Shown here piece by piece: positions 1 through 8,915 of a stretch of DNA of 52,524 bases (its first letter is position 1; every line of letters begins with the position of its first letter). Position numbers and translations under genes: made by a program. The notes beneath the pieces were generated by a model that had not been told where the DNA came from, did not search any database, and worked only from the letters and a program-made list of their open reading frames with translations. Source of the DNA: Ruminococcus sp. Phil11 (lineage in GTDB: Bacteria; Bacillota; Clostridia; Oscillospirales; Ruminococcaceae). The stretch is taken from NCBI GenBank assembly GCA_001940925.1, contig MSGZ01000030.1, forward strand, positions 1 through 52,524, read 5' to 3'.

Positions 1-471
1 TTTTTCAGGGTTCCGACCGGCTTTCCGCCGCAATGCTTCAAGCCGCATTTTGTAAGCAAATGCTTTCTCGCTGGGCATGATTTCGGAACGCTGGAAGTTG
101 CTTTCAACCATGCGCAGCACTGCGTCATCGTGGGAAAGCTCCACGATTTCGCAGGGGATGACAGTCAGCCCGGCAAGCTGCGCAGCATGTCTGCGGCGGT
201 GGCCGCTGACCATTTCGTACCGTTCACCGGCTTTCCGTGTGACCGTTGCCGGTGTCATAACGCCGTGTTCACGGATACTCTCGACAAGCTGCATCATGTC
301 CTCGTCATCCCGGACATGGAAAGGATGATCGGGGAAATCATCAATCAGGTCGATCTCAATGTCGATAATCCGCTTGGCAACAGCTGCCTTACGCTGTTCC
401 TCCCGCTCCTGAGCCGAGGCGAAAATGTCAGACAGCGGTTTGCAGGCACCGGTAAGATCAAGTTTGCTCAT
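1..471 (-). CDS. parB: ParB/Spo0J-family partition protein (partial, runs off the left edge)
   Basis: The reading frame starts at 471 and is open to the window edge, giving about 157 N-terminal residues. It shows the ParB N-terminal signature: a DDFPDHPFHVRDDEDM stretch, then a REHGV.TPA segment, then the arginine patch SGHRRRHAAQLAG, followed by ESNFQRSEIMPSEKAFAYK. The arginine patch is the CTP/DNA-clamp motif of ParB proteins. Its ATG overlaps the parA stop as ATGA, so the two are translationally coupled. The role is segregation or maintenance of the mobile element together with ParA; binding to a parS-like site is family knowledge, and no parS was identified here. The C-terminal helix-turn-helix and dimer domain lie outside the window. 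Confidence 0.85.
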   Translation of the reverse strand, partial: MSKLDLTGACKPLSDIFASAQEREEQRKAAVAKRIIDIEIDLIDDFPDHPFHVRDDEDMMQLVESIREHGVMTPATVTRKAGERYEMVSGHRRRHAAQLAGLTVIPCEIVELSHDDAVLRMVESNFQRSEIMPSEKAFAYKMRLEALRRKAGRNPEK

Positions 472-1271
472 ACAGCTGCCTCCTTTACATTCTGACCGAT
501 CAGCAGTTCATTCGTCAGTGCAGAATATGCAGCAGCAGTTTTGCTTTTCGGTGCATATTTCAGCAGACTGATTCCGCTTGCCGGTGCTTCGGCGGCTTTC
601 GTGCCGGTTGGAATCCGGGTATCGAACACTCTGATGCTGCCGCCGTAGGTTTCTGTAATTGCCGCAGCGATCTGCTCGGAAAGATTCGTTCCGTTGAACA
701 TCGTGAACAGGATTCCCTCGATTTCCAGATCCGGATTGATGCGGTAGCGGATGCTGCTAATCGTCTGGAAAAGCTGCTGCAAGCCCTTGATCGGCAGGAA
801 CTTCGTTTCGACCGGAATCAGGATGCTGTTTGCTGCGGCCAGAGCATTGACGGTCAGCATTCCGAGGCTCGGCATACAGTCGATCAGGATGAAGTCATAC
901 TCGTCCCTGATCTGCGCGATCACGCCGGAAAGGATGTATTCCCGACTCATAGTGTTAATCATCGAAACATCCACGGATGCCAGCTCGATATTGGCCGGAA
1001 GGAAGTCCACGCCCTCGTCGTGATGCCGGATACAGCCCCGGACGTCATACTGCTCACGGTTCATCTCGCGCACCATAACGGTCGCCAGCGTGTCCGTCTG
1101 CGCGTCAGCATCTCCGATGCCGAGGCTGACGGACAGGCTTCCCTGCGGATCGGCGTCGATCAGAAGCACACGCTGACCGGCTGCTGCAAGCCCCACGCCG
1201 AGATTCACGGTCGTGGTGGTCTTGCCGACACCGCCTTTCTGGTTACATACTGCAATGATTCTTGCGCACAT
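468..1271 (-). CDS. parA: ParA/Soj-family partition ATPase
   Basis: A 267-residue protein opening MCARIIAVCNQKGGVGKTTT, the deviant Walker A motif of ParA/MinD ATPases, with LLIDADPQGS (Walker A') and FILIDCMPSLG (Walker B) following. It would form ATP-dependent dimers on DNA and move ParB-bound DNA. The start at 1271 was chosen because AGAGGAG lies seven bases upstream; an in-frame start nine codons earlier has no such site. The gene lies 36 bases downstream of ssb and its stop overlaps the parB start, so ssb-parA-parB reads as one operon. The length fits plasmid and ICE ParA proteins. Confidence 0.92.
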   Translation of the reverse strand: MCARIIAVCNQKGGVGKTTTTVNLGVGLAAAGQRVLLIDADPQGSLSVSLGIGDADAQTDTLATVMVREMNREQYDVRGCIRHHDEGVDFLPANIELASVDVSMINTMSREYILSGVIAQIRDEYDFILIDCMPSLGMLTVNALAAANSILIPVETKFLPIKGLQQLFQTISSIRYRINPDLEIEGILFTMFNGTNLSEQIAAAITETYGGSIRVFDTRIPTGTKAAEAPASGISLLKYAPKSKTAAAYSALTNELLIGQNVKEAAV

Positions 1272-1307
1272 GTTAATCTCCTCTCTGCCGGTCCTCACCG
1301 GCTTATC

Positions 1308-1742
1308 TTAAAACGGAACTTCCTGATCGGCACACAGTTCCTCAAATTCCTCCAGATCAATGCCGGACTTGGAAATCGCAGAGGATTCCGGTGCTGCTCC
1401 CGCCGATTTCGGCTTGCTGCCGGTGAAGAAAATCTCTTTTGCGACGATTTCTGTGCGTGTACGCGGCTTTTCTTCGCCATCCGGTGTGTACTGGTTATTC
1501 CGCAGCGTGCCGGTCAGGAGAACCTGATCGCCCTTGTCGAAGTATTTGCAGACAAACTCTGCGGTGGAACGCCATGCGACCACGCGGAAGAAGTCGGTTT
1601 CCTTCTCCTGATCGCTGCCTTTGCGGTACGGTCTGTCAACCGCCAGATTGAAAGAGCAGACCGGGAAGCCGCCATTCGTCGTGAATTTCAGCTCCGGCTT
1701 GGCAGTCAGCCGTCCCATAAGTGTAACCTGATTCATACTCAT
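1308..1742 (-). CDS. ssb: Single-stranded DNA-binding protein (element-encoded)
   Basis: 144 residues with an OB fold beginning MSMNQVTLMGRLTAKPELKF and running to about residue 108 (GTLRNNQY, RTRTEIVAKEIFF), then a short flexible linker and the acidic tip CADQEVPF, the conserved site by which SSB recruits partner proteins. It is the first gene after a strong minus-strand promoter and leads the ssb-parA-parB operon. A GAGGA site precedes the ATG at 1742. Its place in a mobile element suggests it protects the transferred single strand or supports element replication; that role is inference, while the SSB identity is clear from sequence. Confidence 0.92.
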   Translation of the reverse strand: MSMNQVTLMGRLTAKPELKFTTNGGFPVCSFNLAVDRPYRKGSDQEKETDFFRVVAWRSTAEFVCKYFDKGDQVLLTGTLRNNQYTPDGEEKPRTRTEIVAKEIFFTGSKPKSAGAAPESSAISKSGIDLEEFEELCADQEVPF

Positions 1743-1803
1743 TTTTCAGTCCTCACTTTCTCCGGCATTGCCGGTTAGATATTCGGATTCATTATCCATT
1801 GTA

Positions 1804-1832
1804 ATTATACCACGTTTAACGTGCTATGTCAA
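1804..1832 (-). promoter_or_regulatory. Promoter of ssb-parA-parB with embedded palindrome
   Basis: On the minus strand TTGACA (1827-1832) is followed after exactly 17 bases by TATAAT (1804-1809). The spacer contains the perfect 13-base palindrome CACGTTTAACGTG (1811-1823). A palindrome filling the spacer is an ideal operator position: a bound repressor would block RNA polymerase. Likely binders are the element's own ParB/ParA or the divergent RHH protein (inference). Confidence 0.8.
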
Positions 1833-1868
1833 GTATATTTCGGAAGATTATTTTCAATTTGTTTCATT

Positions 1869-1896
1869 GCACAAAAACAGAAGCCGTATTTTGTGC
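1869..1896. repeat. Inverted repeat in the divergent control region
   Basis: GCACAAAA (1869-1876) and TTTTGTGC (1889-1896) form an 8-base inverted repeat with a 12-base spacer, between the two divergent promoters of ssb-parA-parB and the zinc-ribbon/RHH gene. Possible regulatory site; function unknown. Confidence 0.45.
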
Positions 1897-1922
1897 AGTA
1901 TCACGGTATCTTTTTCAGGCAC

Positions 1923-1951
1923 TTGACATTTGAAACGAAATGATTTAGAAT
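1923..1951 (+). promoter_or_regulatory. Promoter of the zinc-ribbon/RHH gene
   Basis: TTGACA (1923-1928), a 17-base spacer and TAGAAT (1946-1951), about 40 bases before the start codon of the gene at 1994. It is divergent from the ssb-parA-parB promoter 90 bases away. Confidence 0.75.
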
Positions 1952-1993
1952 GAGATTACTCGCTAATCATCCTATAAAAAGGAGCTGAAACGC

Positions 1994-2434
1994 ATGGGAA
2001 AAGAAGTAAAAACATTTACCTGTGAACGCTGTGGAGCGTCTTTTTCGTCTGTTGCCAATCATGCAAGGTATTGTTTTGACTGCCGCAAGATCATCCAAAA
2101 AGAGCGCGTGAAGCGCGGCAAGCAATACCGTGTCGGAGATCAGAAAACCTGTCCGACCTGCGGCAAATCGTTTGCAATCACAAGCCCCTCGCAGATCTAT
2201 TGCAGCGCGGAATGCAAGCCCAAGAGGAAGTCATCGTCCGCCGAGGTCGTTGCATCCCGCCGGAAAAATTCCGACACGATCACATTCTATCTGCCGAAGG
2301 GCAGTAGAGCGATCTTACAGGAAGCCTGTGACCGACTCGGCATGAATCTCTCCGATGTGGTGCGCAATGCACTGTGGGAATTTCTGGACCGCGAAACACC
2401 CGAAGTCATAGAAAAACTAAACACGCTGGAGTGA
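1994..2434 (+). CDS. Zinc-ribbon and ribbon-helix-helix protein, putative element regulator
   Basis: 146 residues. The N-terminal half holds two Cys4 zinc-binding knuckle pairs: CERCG with CFDC (about residues 10-30) and CPTCG with CSAEC (about 53-75). After a basic linker (KPKRKSSS, SRRKNSD) comes an RHH-like segment starting DTITFYLPKGSRAILQEACD and ending SDVVRNALWEFLD, the fold of CopG/Arc-type repressors. A clean AAAGGAG site precedes the ATG. It is transcribed divergently from ssb-parA-parB, the usual arrangement for a regulator of that operon, so it may bind the palindrome in that promoter. The role is inference; the two domain types are visible. Confidence 0.7.
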   Translation: MGKEVKTFTCERCGASFSSVANHARYCFDCRKIIQKERVKRGKQYRVGDQKTCPTCGKSFAITSPSQIYCSAECKPKRKSSSAEVVASRRKNSDTITFYLPKGSRAILQEACDRLGMNLSDVVRNALWEFLDRETPEVIEKLNTLE

Positions 2435-2450
2435 GCTTACTCCAGCGTGT
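2421..2450. terminator. Bidirectional terminator between the RHH gene and the relaxase
   Basis: ACACGCTGGAGT (2421-2432) pairs perfectly with ACTCCAGCGTGT (2439-2450) around a GAGCTT loop. CTTTTG follows on the plus side and AGTTTTTC on the minus side. It overlaps the ends of two convergent genes, whose stop codons lie within the hairpin. Confidence 0.8.
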
Positions 2451-3806
2451 CTTTTGTGCGGTTCGGTTCCGCCTGTTTCAGATATTCGGTAATCGTTTCT
2501 CTGGCTTTTTCCAGTTCCGCGATCTCTGCTTTGCAGCTTTTATATTCCTCGTTGAGCTGCTTTCGCTGCTCAGTCAGCCGCGCTTTTTCCTGTTCCAGAC
2601 GCTCGATCTTCGGGACAGAATGATCAGGGAAACGCGCCTGCATCTGCTTCTCTGTGGTGTCATACTCCTGCAATTCCGCAGCGTGATCGGCAGCATACTT
2701 TTTACGGAAAGCCGCCGTAAAAGATGCTTCATAAACCGGTCCAGCCTGCGGTATCGCTTTATCAGGGATATATCGTCCGTAACCCGGTCGAGCTTCTTCT
2801 GAATCTCGTTCAGATCCGCGACAAGTTTCATGCGGCGGTCAAACTCATGCAGCGCACGGTCGTTCAGATCGTCAGGCGAAGTCAGACCGCGTTCCGTAAG
2901 AAAATTGATCATGCGGGACGCTTCCTGCATGTTGCGGAGCATCGCCCAGCGTTCCAGTCCGGGTGCTTCGGCAAAGCGTTCCTGTGTCGTGTCGATGATC
3001 TTCGTTTTCGGTGCGTAGTTGATCTCACCGCGGACGAATGCAGCGTAGTTCGCAATACGCTTTTCAATCTGCTCCGGCTCATAGTACCAGCCGAGCGTCC
3101 GGGCGCGCGTCCACTTCTCCTGACCGGCATCCGTCATGCGGAATTTCAGGGAAATCCTGCGGTCAGGACGATACTGAAATTCGATGTTCCGCCTGCGGCA
3201 TTCCTCCCAAAAATCGGACAGGTTACTGCTTGACATGATCGCTTCGTCGATGCCGTGTTTCAGCTGCTTCTTCCATGAGGAACCCTGCTGATCGTGCTGC
3301 CACTCGTACCAGCACTTTCCTTTTCTCTGATCCGGATTCGGTATGATATAAAGCTGCTGTTCGCGGCAAATCTGATCGCTGATTTGCTGCAAGACTTTCC
3401 ATGCGTGCTTGCCTCGGTTTTCGTTGCTGTTGAACGTCTTGTGATTATCAAAACTGACGTTATTGAATATCAGGTGATTATGGATATGCTGCTTGTCAAT
3501 GTGAGTTGCAAGCACATACTGATAATGCCCTTTGAGGAATCGTTCAGCGAGCTTGATTCCGATCTCGTGTGCCTGCTCCGGAGTGGTTTCCTCCGGCAGA
3601 AAAGATTGAATGAGATGCTGCGCAAGAACAGTTCCGTTTCGCGTGCCGAGCTGACGCACAATCGCAAAATCTTCTGCCGCCTGCTCATCATCGCTGCACA
3701 TATAACTCGATACCAAAACCTGACCGTCAGTCTTGTCCGGATTCACGATATAATGAATCGCTTTTTCTACGGTTGATTTGATAGCATGGTATTGAGTGAC
3801 TGCCAA
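2437..3806 (-). pseudogene. MobP-type relaxase with an internal frameshift
   Basis: The N-terminal part (from a TTG start at 3806, overlapping mobC by 40 bases) is a mobilization nuclease. YHAIKSTVEKAIHYI is the tyrosine/motif I region, and THIDKQHIHNHLIF is the HUH-type metal-binding motif III (HxHxH-like). The frame then continues to KLDRVTDDISLIKRYR, where similarity to the family switches to the -1 frame (GPVYEASFTAAFRKKYAADH, then a coiled coil ending TKDTLE at 2437). The 0 frame instead runs into arginine/serine-rich nonsense and stops at 2574. The break lies at about 2735-2765 and fits a single-base deletion or an assembly error. The nicking domain is intact, so a truncated product could still act. 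Expected full length is about 456 residues. Confidence 0.8.
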
Positions 3807-4210
3807 ATTTCGTTCAACTCCTTCTGCGCTTCCTCAATCGTTTTTCGGTCATCTCCGTAAAACTGATTCGTAGCATTCAGACGCTTCGCAATCTGGTTCA
3901 GACTGCCGCGGATTCCGGCAATGTCCGTGATGATTTTTTTTAGGGAATCTTTATCAATAACATTGAGTTTCGTGCTGATTGCCGCATAGCGAATATATGC
4001 ACTCAAACTCCTTGCGCCGATGAATTTTTGACGGTATTCGAGATAGTCGCGCTCGTCATCAGTCAAGCGAACATTGACGATCACGCTTCGGTTCTTTTTC
4101 GGAATTTCAGACATACGTGAATCACTCCGTTTCTGCAATTTCTGCGCGTCCTTACTCCGCGAATTTTTTGCGATTTTCGCAAATTCTTCTCTGGGGGTTT
4201 TAGGGGGCAT
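3767..4210 (-). CDS. mobC: MobC-family mobilization protein
   Basis: About 147 residues from the ATG at 4210. A later start at 4114 (MSEIPKKNRSVIVNVRLTDD), with GGAG ten bases upstream, is also possible. The core shows a ribbon-helix-helix-like start (VIVNVRLTDDERDYLEYRQ), then the MobC signature helix IAGIRGSLNQIAKRLNA and a C-terminal helix ending LNEIWQSLNTMLSNQP. MobC proteins bind oriT and help the relaxase open the nic site; the family is recognised by the N-Q-I-A-K-x-L-N motif. It overlaps the relaxase start, so the pair is coupled. The structured candidate oriT lies at and just upstream of its 5' end. Confidence 0.8.
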   Translation of the reverse strand: MPPKTPREEFAKIAKNSRSKDAQKLQKRSDSRMSEIPKKNRSVIVNVRLTDDERDYLEYRQKFIGARSLSAYIRYAAISTKLNVIDKDSLKKIITDIAGIRGSLNQIAKRLNATNQFYGDDRKTIEEAQKELNEIWQSLNTMLSNQP

Positions 4211-4269
4211 TTGCCCCTCTAACAAGCAAGCCGATTTTTGCAAATCGGGCAGTTTGTATTACAAACTGC
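4203..4269. other. Candidate origin of transfer (hairpin cluster upstream of mobC)
   Basis: Three adjacent hairpins lie at the mobC 5' end. GGGGC-ATTT-GCCCC is at 4204-4217. CCGATTT-TTGC-AAATCGG is at 4231-4248. A perfect 21-base palindrome with arm GCAGTTTGTA is at 4249-4269. They are bracketed by AGCAA (4225-4229) and TTGCT (4271-4275). Dense inverted repeats next to mobC/relaxase genes are the usual look of oriT in mobilizable elements (known pattern). The exact nic site cannot be assigned. Confidence 0.5.
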
Positions 4270-4316
4270 ATTGCTTGCTATTCCAGCGATGCCCGCTCCG
4301 CGGTCATCGTCGGTTG

Positions 4317-4370
4317 TTCCGTTTTCTCCGGAAAACGGATTCGGCTTTTGCCGCTTTTCTCCGGAAAGCG
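4317..4370. repeat. Paired hairpins with shared TCTCCGGA core upstream of mobC
   Basis: Two similar hairpins follow one another: CCGTTTTC-TCCG-GAAAACGG near 4319-4338 and CGCTTTTC-TCCG-GAAAGCG near 4352-4370. Both keep TTTTCTCCGGAAA. They lie in the untranslated region between the mobC promoter and the candidate oriT and may be part of the transfer origin or a leader structure. Confidence 0.45.
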
Positions 4371-4485
4371 ACAATCCGGAGATTGCTCGTCCACGAGAGA
4401 TTTCGCTTATCTCCGGGAGTATCAGATCCACCGGGATTGCGTTCAGGAGGAACAGGTATCAGCCTGTCAGTTTTGCTTGTTTTCT

Positions 4486-4514
4486 ATCATACACGATGTC
4501 CAGGATTTTGTCAA
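4486..4514 (-). promoter_or_regulatory. Promoter of mobC-relaxase
   Basis: On the minus strand TTGACA (4509-4514), 17 bases, then TATGAT (4486-4491). Transcription from here gives a long leader of about 270 bases that includes the candidate oriT hairpins. Confidence 0.7.
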
Positions 4515-4532
4515 CCGAGTCAGTCTGAAATA

Positions 4533-4555
4533 ATTGGGCTCCAATGGAGCCCAAT
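4533..4555. repeat. Perfect inverted repeat between divergent promoters
   Basis: ATTGGGCTCC (4533-4542) and GGAGCCCAAT (4546-4555) around AAT. It lies between the mobC promoter and the recombinase promoter. There is no T-run typical of a terminator, so an operator is as likely. Confidence 0.5.
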
Positions 4556-4620
4556 TTCATGTTGTAACTGATAATTTACAAAATGTTCATAAATGAAGAT
4601 ACAAAACAGGCAAAATTCAC

Positions 4621-4649
4621 TTGACAAATAATTTGAAATGTGCTATATT
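4621..4649 (+). promoter_or_regulatory. Promoter of the serine recombinase
   Basis: TTGACA (4621-4626), a 17-base spacer and TATATT (4644-4649), about 37 bases before the recombinase start codon. Confidence 0.75.
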
Positions 4650-4655
4650 GGATAG

Positions 4656-6251
<1,596 letters not shown>

Positions 6252-6262
6252 CATGTTCCTAA

Positions 6263-6572
6263 GGGCTTGGGGGAAGTACCCCCGGAACGGGGCTGCTTCC
6301 CCCATTCTAAATAGCATCCGCGAAGCGGATACCTCTTTTAAGCCGATTGCAGAGCAATCCGCAGCGCACAGAAAGCGTCAGGCTGACGCAAGTCAGCCGT
6401 CAGCTTTCTGCGCGTTCAGGTTTCCAAAGGGCGGCAGCCCTTTGGGTGCGGAGCGCGAATGCGCGGAGCAAACCGCCCGCAGCACATAGGAGCGGCATCA
6501 GCCGCGACGGTGCTGCGGGCGTGCAGGTTTTAGGGCTGCAAGCCCTATCCCCGGCGCGGATGCATCCGCGCC
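6263..6572. repeat. Mosaic hairpin-repeat cluster A (between recombinase and pckG)
   Basis: A run of GC-rich hairpin modules with no gene. 6263-6307 is a nested hairpin, identical over 45 bases to the window end in inverted orientation. 6311-6332 is an ATCCGC-GAA-GCGGAT hairpin. 6342-6362 is a GATTGC/GCAATC hairpin. 6365-6415 is a long stem with GAAAGC/CTTTC arms ending in CTGCGCG. 6424-6445 is CCAAAGGGC/GCCCTTTGG. 6476-6519 pairs CCCGCAGCAC with GTGCTGCGGG. 6553-6572 is a perfect 20-base palindrome. Several modules recur in the other clusters. Bases 6573-6614 show nothing else. Confidence 0.8.
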
Positions 6573-6616
6573 GCAGCAATCATATACCGACAGATAAAAC
6601 ACAGTACACAAAAACA

Positions 6617-6653
6617 AAAGCCCGCATCCGGTTCAGTTCCGGATACGGGCTTT
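6617..6653 (-). terminator. Terminator of pckG
   Basis: AAAGCCCG.ATCCGG pairs with CCGGAT.CGGGCTTT around a TTCAGTT-type loop. On the minus strand it is followed by TTGTTTTTGTG. It lies 12 bases beyond the pckG stop. Confidence 0.85.
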
Positions 6654-6664
6654 GTGCCGTTCAA

Positions 6665-8500
6665 TTATTTGTTGAGGTTTGCCTCGATCTTGTCAAGCAC
6701 ATCGTAGAGTGCCTGCGGGATCTTTCCGCCCTTTGCCTTGATATCCTCATCGTAATATCTGCGCATTTCGGCGATCTCCTTCTTCCAGAGATCCTTGTCA
6801 ACAGCGACGAGTGCCTTCATCTTGTCGAGATCGACTTCGCCCTCGAGGCCCTCGATGTTGATGTCCTCCGGCTTCGGCAGATAGCCGATCGCGGTCTCGT
6901 CAGCATCGACAGCACCCTCGCAGCGGTTGATGATCCAGTCAAGGACTCTCATGTTGTCGCCGAAGCCCGGCCACATGAAGTGACCCTCAGCGTCCTTCTT
7001 GAACCAGTTGACGTTAAAGATCTTCGGAGCCTTGTCGCCGAGCACCTTGCCCATTTCGAGCCAGTGTGCCCAGTAGTCGCCGACATTGTAACCGATAAAC
7101 GGCTTCATTGCCATCGGATCATGGCGGAGCACGCCGACTGCACCCGTAGCTGCTGCGGTGGTCTCAGAGGAGACTGCAGAGCCCATGTAGGTGCCGTGCG
7201 TCCAGTCGAAGGACTGGTAAACGAGCGGCGTGGTGGATGCGCGTCTGCCGCCGAAGATGATCGCGGAGATCGGCACGCCCTGCGGATTGTTGAACTCAGG
7301 GCTGATGCACGGGCAGTTCTCTGCGGGAGCAGTGAAGCGGCTGTTCGGATGTGCCAGCGTCAGATGCTTGCCGTTTGCGTCAAGCTGTGCGCAGTACTCC
7401 GGACCGTTGACCTTTGCGCCCTTCCACTCGGTCGCATCGACCGGCGGCTCCTTGGTCAGGGACTCCCACCACGGGGTATTGTCGGAGTTATCCAGTGCTA
7501 CGTTCGTGAAGATCGCGTTCTTCCTGGTAGAAGCAAGTGCGTTGTAGTTGGACTTCTCGTTGGTGCCCGGTGCGACGCCGAAGAAGCCGTTTTCCGGGTT
7601 GATCGCGTACAGTCTGCCGTCCGGACCCGGCTTCAGCCATGCGATGTCATCGCCGACGGTGAAGACCTCATAGCCCTTCTTGCGGTAGCCCTCCGGCGGG
7701 ATCAGCATCGCAAGGTTGGTCTTGCCGCATGCAGACGGGAATGCTGCGCAGATGTACTTGGTCTCCTTGCCCGGACGCTTCAGGCCGAGGATCAGCATGT
7801 GCTCAGCCATCCAGCCCTCGTTCTTTGCCTGATAGGATGCGATGCGCAGTGCAAAGCACTTCTTGCCGAGCAGGACGTTTCCGCCGTATGCGGAGTTGAT
7901 CGACCAGATCGCGTTGTCCTCCGGGAACTGCACGATGTAGCGGTTCTCCGGATCAACGTCTGCCTTGGAGTGCAGACCGCGGACGAAATCGTTGGAGACA
8001 TCGCCGAGGTTCTCAAACGCCTTGGTGCCCATACGGGTCATGATGTTCATGTTCAGAACGACATAGATCGAATCCGTGACCTCCACGCCGACCTTTGCGA
8101 GCGGGGAGCCGATCGGGCCCATGCTGTACGGAATGACATACATGGTTCTGCCCTTCATCACGCCGTCATAGAGCGGGGTGAGCTTTGCATACATTTCCTT
8201 CGGATCCATCCAGTTGTTGGTCGGACCTGCATCCTCCTGCTTACGGGAGCAGATAAAGGTTCTGTCCTCCACGCGCGCGACGTCGTTCGGACGGGTACGG
8301 TGATAGAGGCAGCCCGGATACTTTTCCTCATTGAGCTTATAGAGCTTGTCGGGATGGCCGTCCGGCAGAGCGGTGACTTCCTCAATCAGCTGATCCAGCT
8401 GCTCCTTGGAGCCGTCAATCCAGACGACTTTGTCCGGCTTGCACAGTGCGATCATTTCATCGACCCACTGGTTGACATTGGGATTCTTTGTCAGAGACAT
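6665..8500 (-). CDS. pckG: Phosphoenolpyruvate carboxykinase (GTP)
   Basis: 611 residues, the usual length of GTP-type PEPCK. It interconverts oxaloacetate and PEP with GTP/GDP in the cytosol; in anaerobes it often runs toward oxaloacetate for succinate formation or anaplerosis. Visible signatures are the P-loop FPSACGKTNLAMLIPP near residue 250, the metal/GTP region EVFTVGDDIAWLKPG, and the GTP-class start with WVDEMIALCKPD. The ATG follows AGGAGGT by eight bases and has a near-perfect promoter. It stands alone between the mobile element and a divergent secreted protein. Citrate synthase nearby uses its oxaloacetate product, but the two are not in one operon. Confidence 0.97.
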   Translation of the reverse strand: MSLTKNPNVNQWVDEMIALCKPDKVVWIDGSKEQLDQLIEEVTALPDGHPDKLYKLNEEKYPGCLYHRTRPNDVARVEDRTFICSRKQEDAGPTNNWMDPKEMYAKLTPLYDGVMKGRTMYVIPYSMGPIGSPLAKVGVEVTDSIYVVLNMNIMTRMGTKAFENLGDVSNDFVRGLHSKADVDPENRYIVQFPEDNAIWSINSAYGGNVLLGKKCFALRIASYQAKNEGWMAEHMLILGLKRPGKETKYICAAFPSACGKTNLAMLIPPEGYRKKGYEVFTVGDDIAWLKPGPDGRLYAINPENGFFGVAPGTNEKSNYNALASTRKNAIFTNVALDNSDNTPWWESLTKEPPVDATEWKGAKVNGPEYCAQLDANGKHLTLAHPNSRFTAPAENCPCISPEFNNPQGVPISAIIFGGRRASTTPLVYQSFDWTHGTYMGSAVSSETTAAATGAVGVLRHDPMAMKPFIGYNVGDYWAHWLEMGKVLGDKAPKIFNVNWFKKDAEGHFMWPGFGDNMRVLDWIINRCEGAVDADETAIGYLPKPEDINIEGLEGEVDLDKMKALVAVDKDLWKKEIAEMRRYYDEDIKAKGGKIPQALYDVLDKIEANLNK

Positions 8501-8554
8501 AAAACAGACCTCCTAAAAATTCACTCCGGGAAAAACCGAATTTTCCTCTTTTAC

Positions 8555-8583
8555 ATTATACCGAAAAACGGCAAAAATGTCAA
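8555..8583 (-). promoter_or_regulatory. Promoter of pckG
   Basis: On the minus strand TTGACA (8578-8583), a 17-base spacer and TATAAT (8555-8560), about 55 bases before the pckG start. Consensus elements at both positions fit the high expression expected of PEPCK. Confidence 0.9.
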
Positions 8584-8777
8584 GCGTTTTCGGATGAGAA
8601 TTGCGTGAAAGCCTCGGATTCGGCAACGGGCGGTTAGCATACCGCAATTTTTGGGGAAAATCACCGCGCCTGTGCTGATACCCGAAACAGCGGAAATAGT
8701 TACACTGGAAATATGCCAAGGAGCCGGAGCGTTTCTTGTAGAAGCTGCCGATTATTATGAAGAATCTATGAAAACGC

Positions 8778-8806
8778 TTGCAATTTGATGAAAAACAGGC
8801 TATAAT
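8778..8806 (+). promoter_or_regulatory. Promoter of the LRR-dockerin gene
   Basis: TTGCAA (8778-8783), 17 bases, TATAAT (8801-8806). The leader of about 100 bases contains a stem pairing TGTCCGC (near 8838) with GCGGACG (near 8871); no known riboswitch was recognised. Confidence 0.75.
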
Positions 8807-8915
8807 TTATCATAGCAAACTATTATTTCGTCAGGCTGTCCGCAGTGCCGCGATCGGGACCCGCGTTCCGGCGGACGGCATCCCGCATATCTTTTTACGG
8901 AAAGGATGAACGACT

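Noticed and set aside
2735..2765. Programmed -1 frameshift in the relaxase
   Set aside because: No slippery heptamer or downstream pseudoknot was seen at the point where homology changes frame. A mutation or sequence error is simpler.
6263..6307. attL/attR pair formed by 6263-6307 and 52480-52524
   Set aside because: The copies are inverted, flank 46 kb of housekeeping genes, and belong to a repeat family with other members, so they are not attachment sites.
6347..8608. 753-codon open frame on the plus strand opposite pckG
   Set aside because: It runs antisense through a clear PEP carboxykinase with promoter, ribosome site and terminator. Its translation is His/Asp/Leu-rich, as typical of a shadow frame in GC-rich DNA.
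8807..8915. Cyclic-di-GMP or other riboswitch in the dockerin-gene leader
   Set aside because: A stem is present but none of the conserved core sequences of a known riboswitch could be matched by eye.
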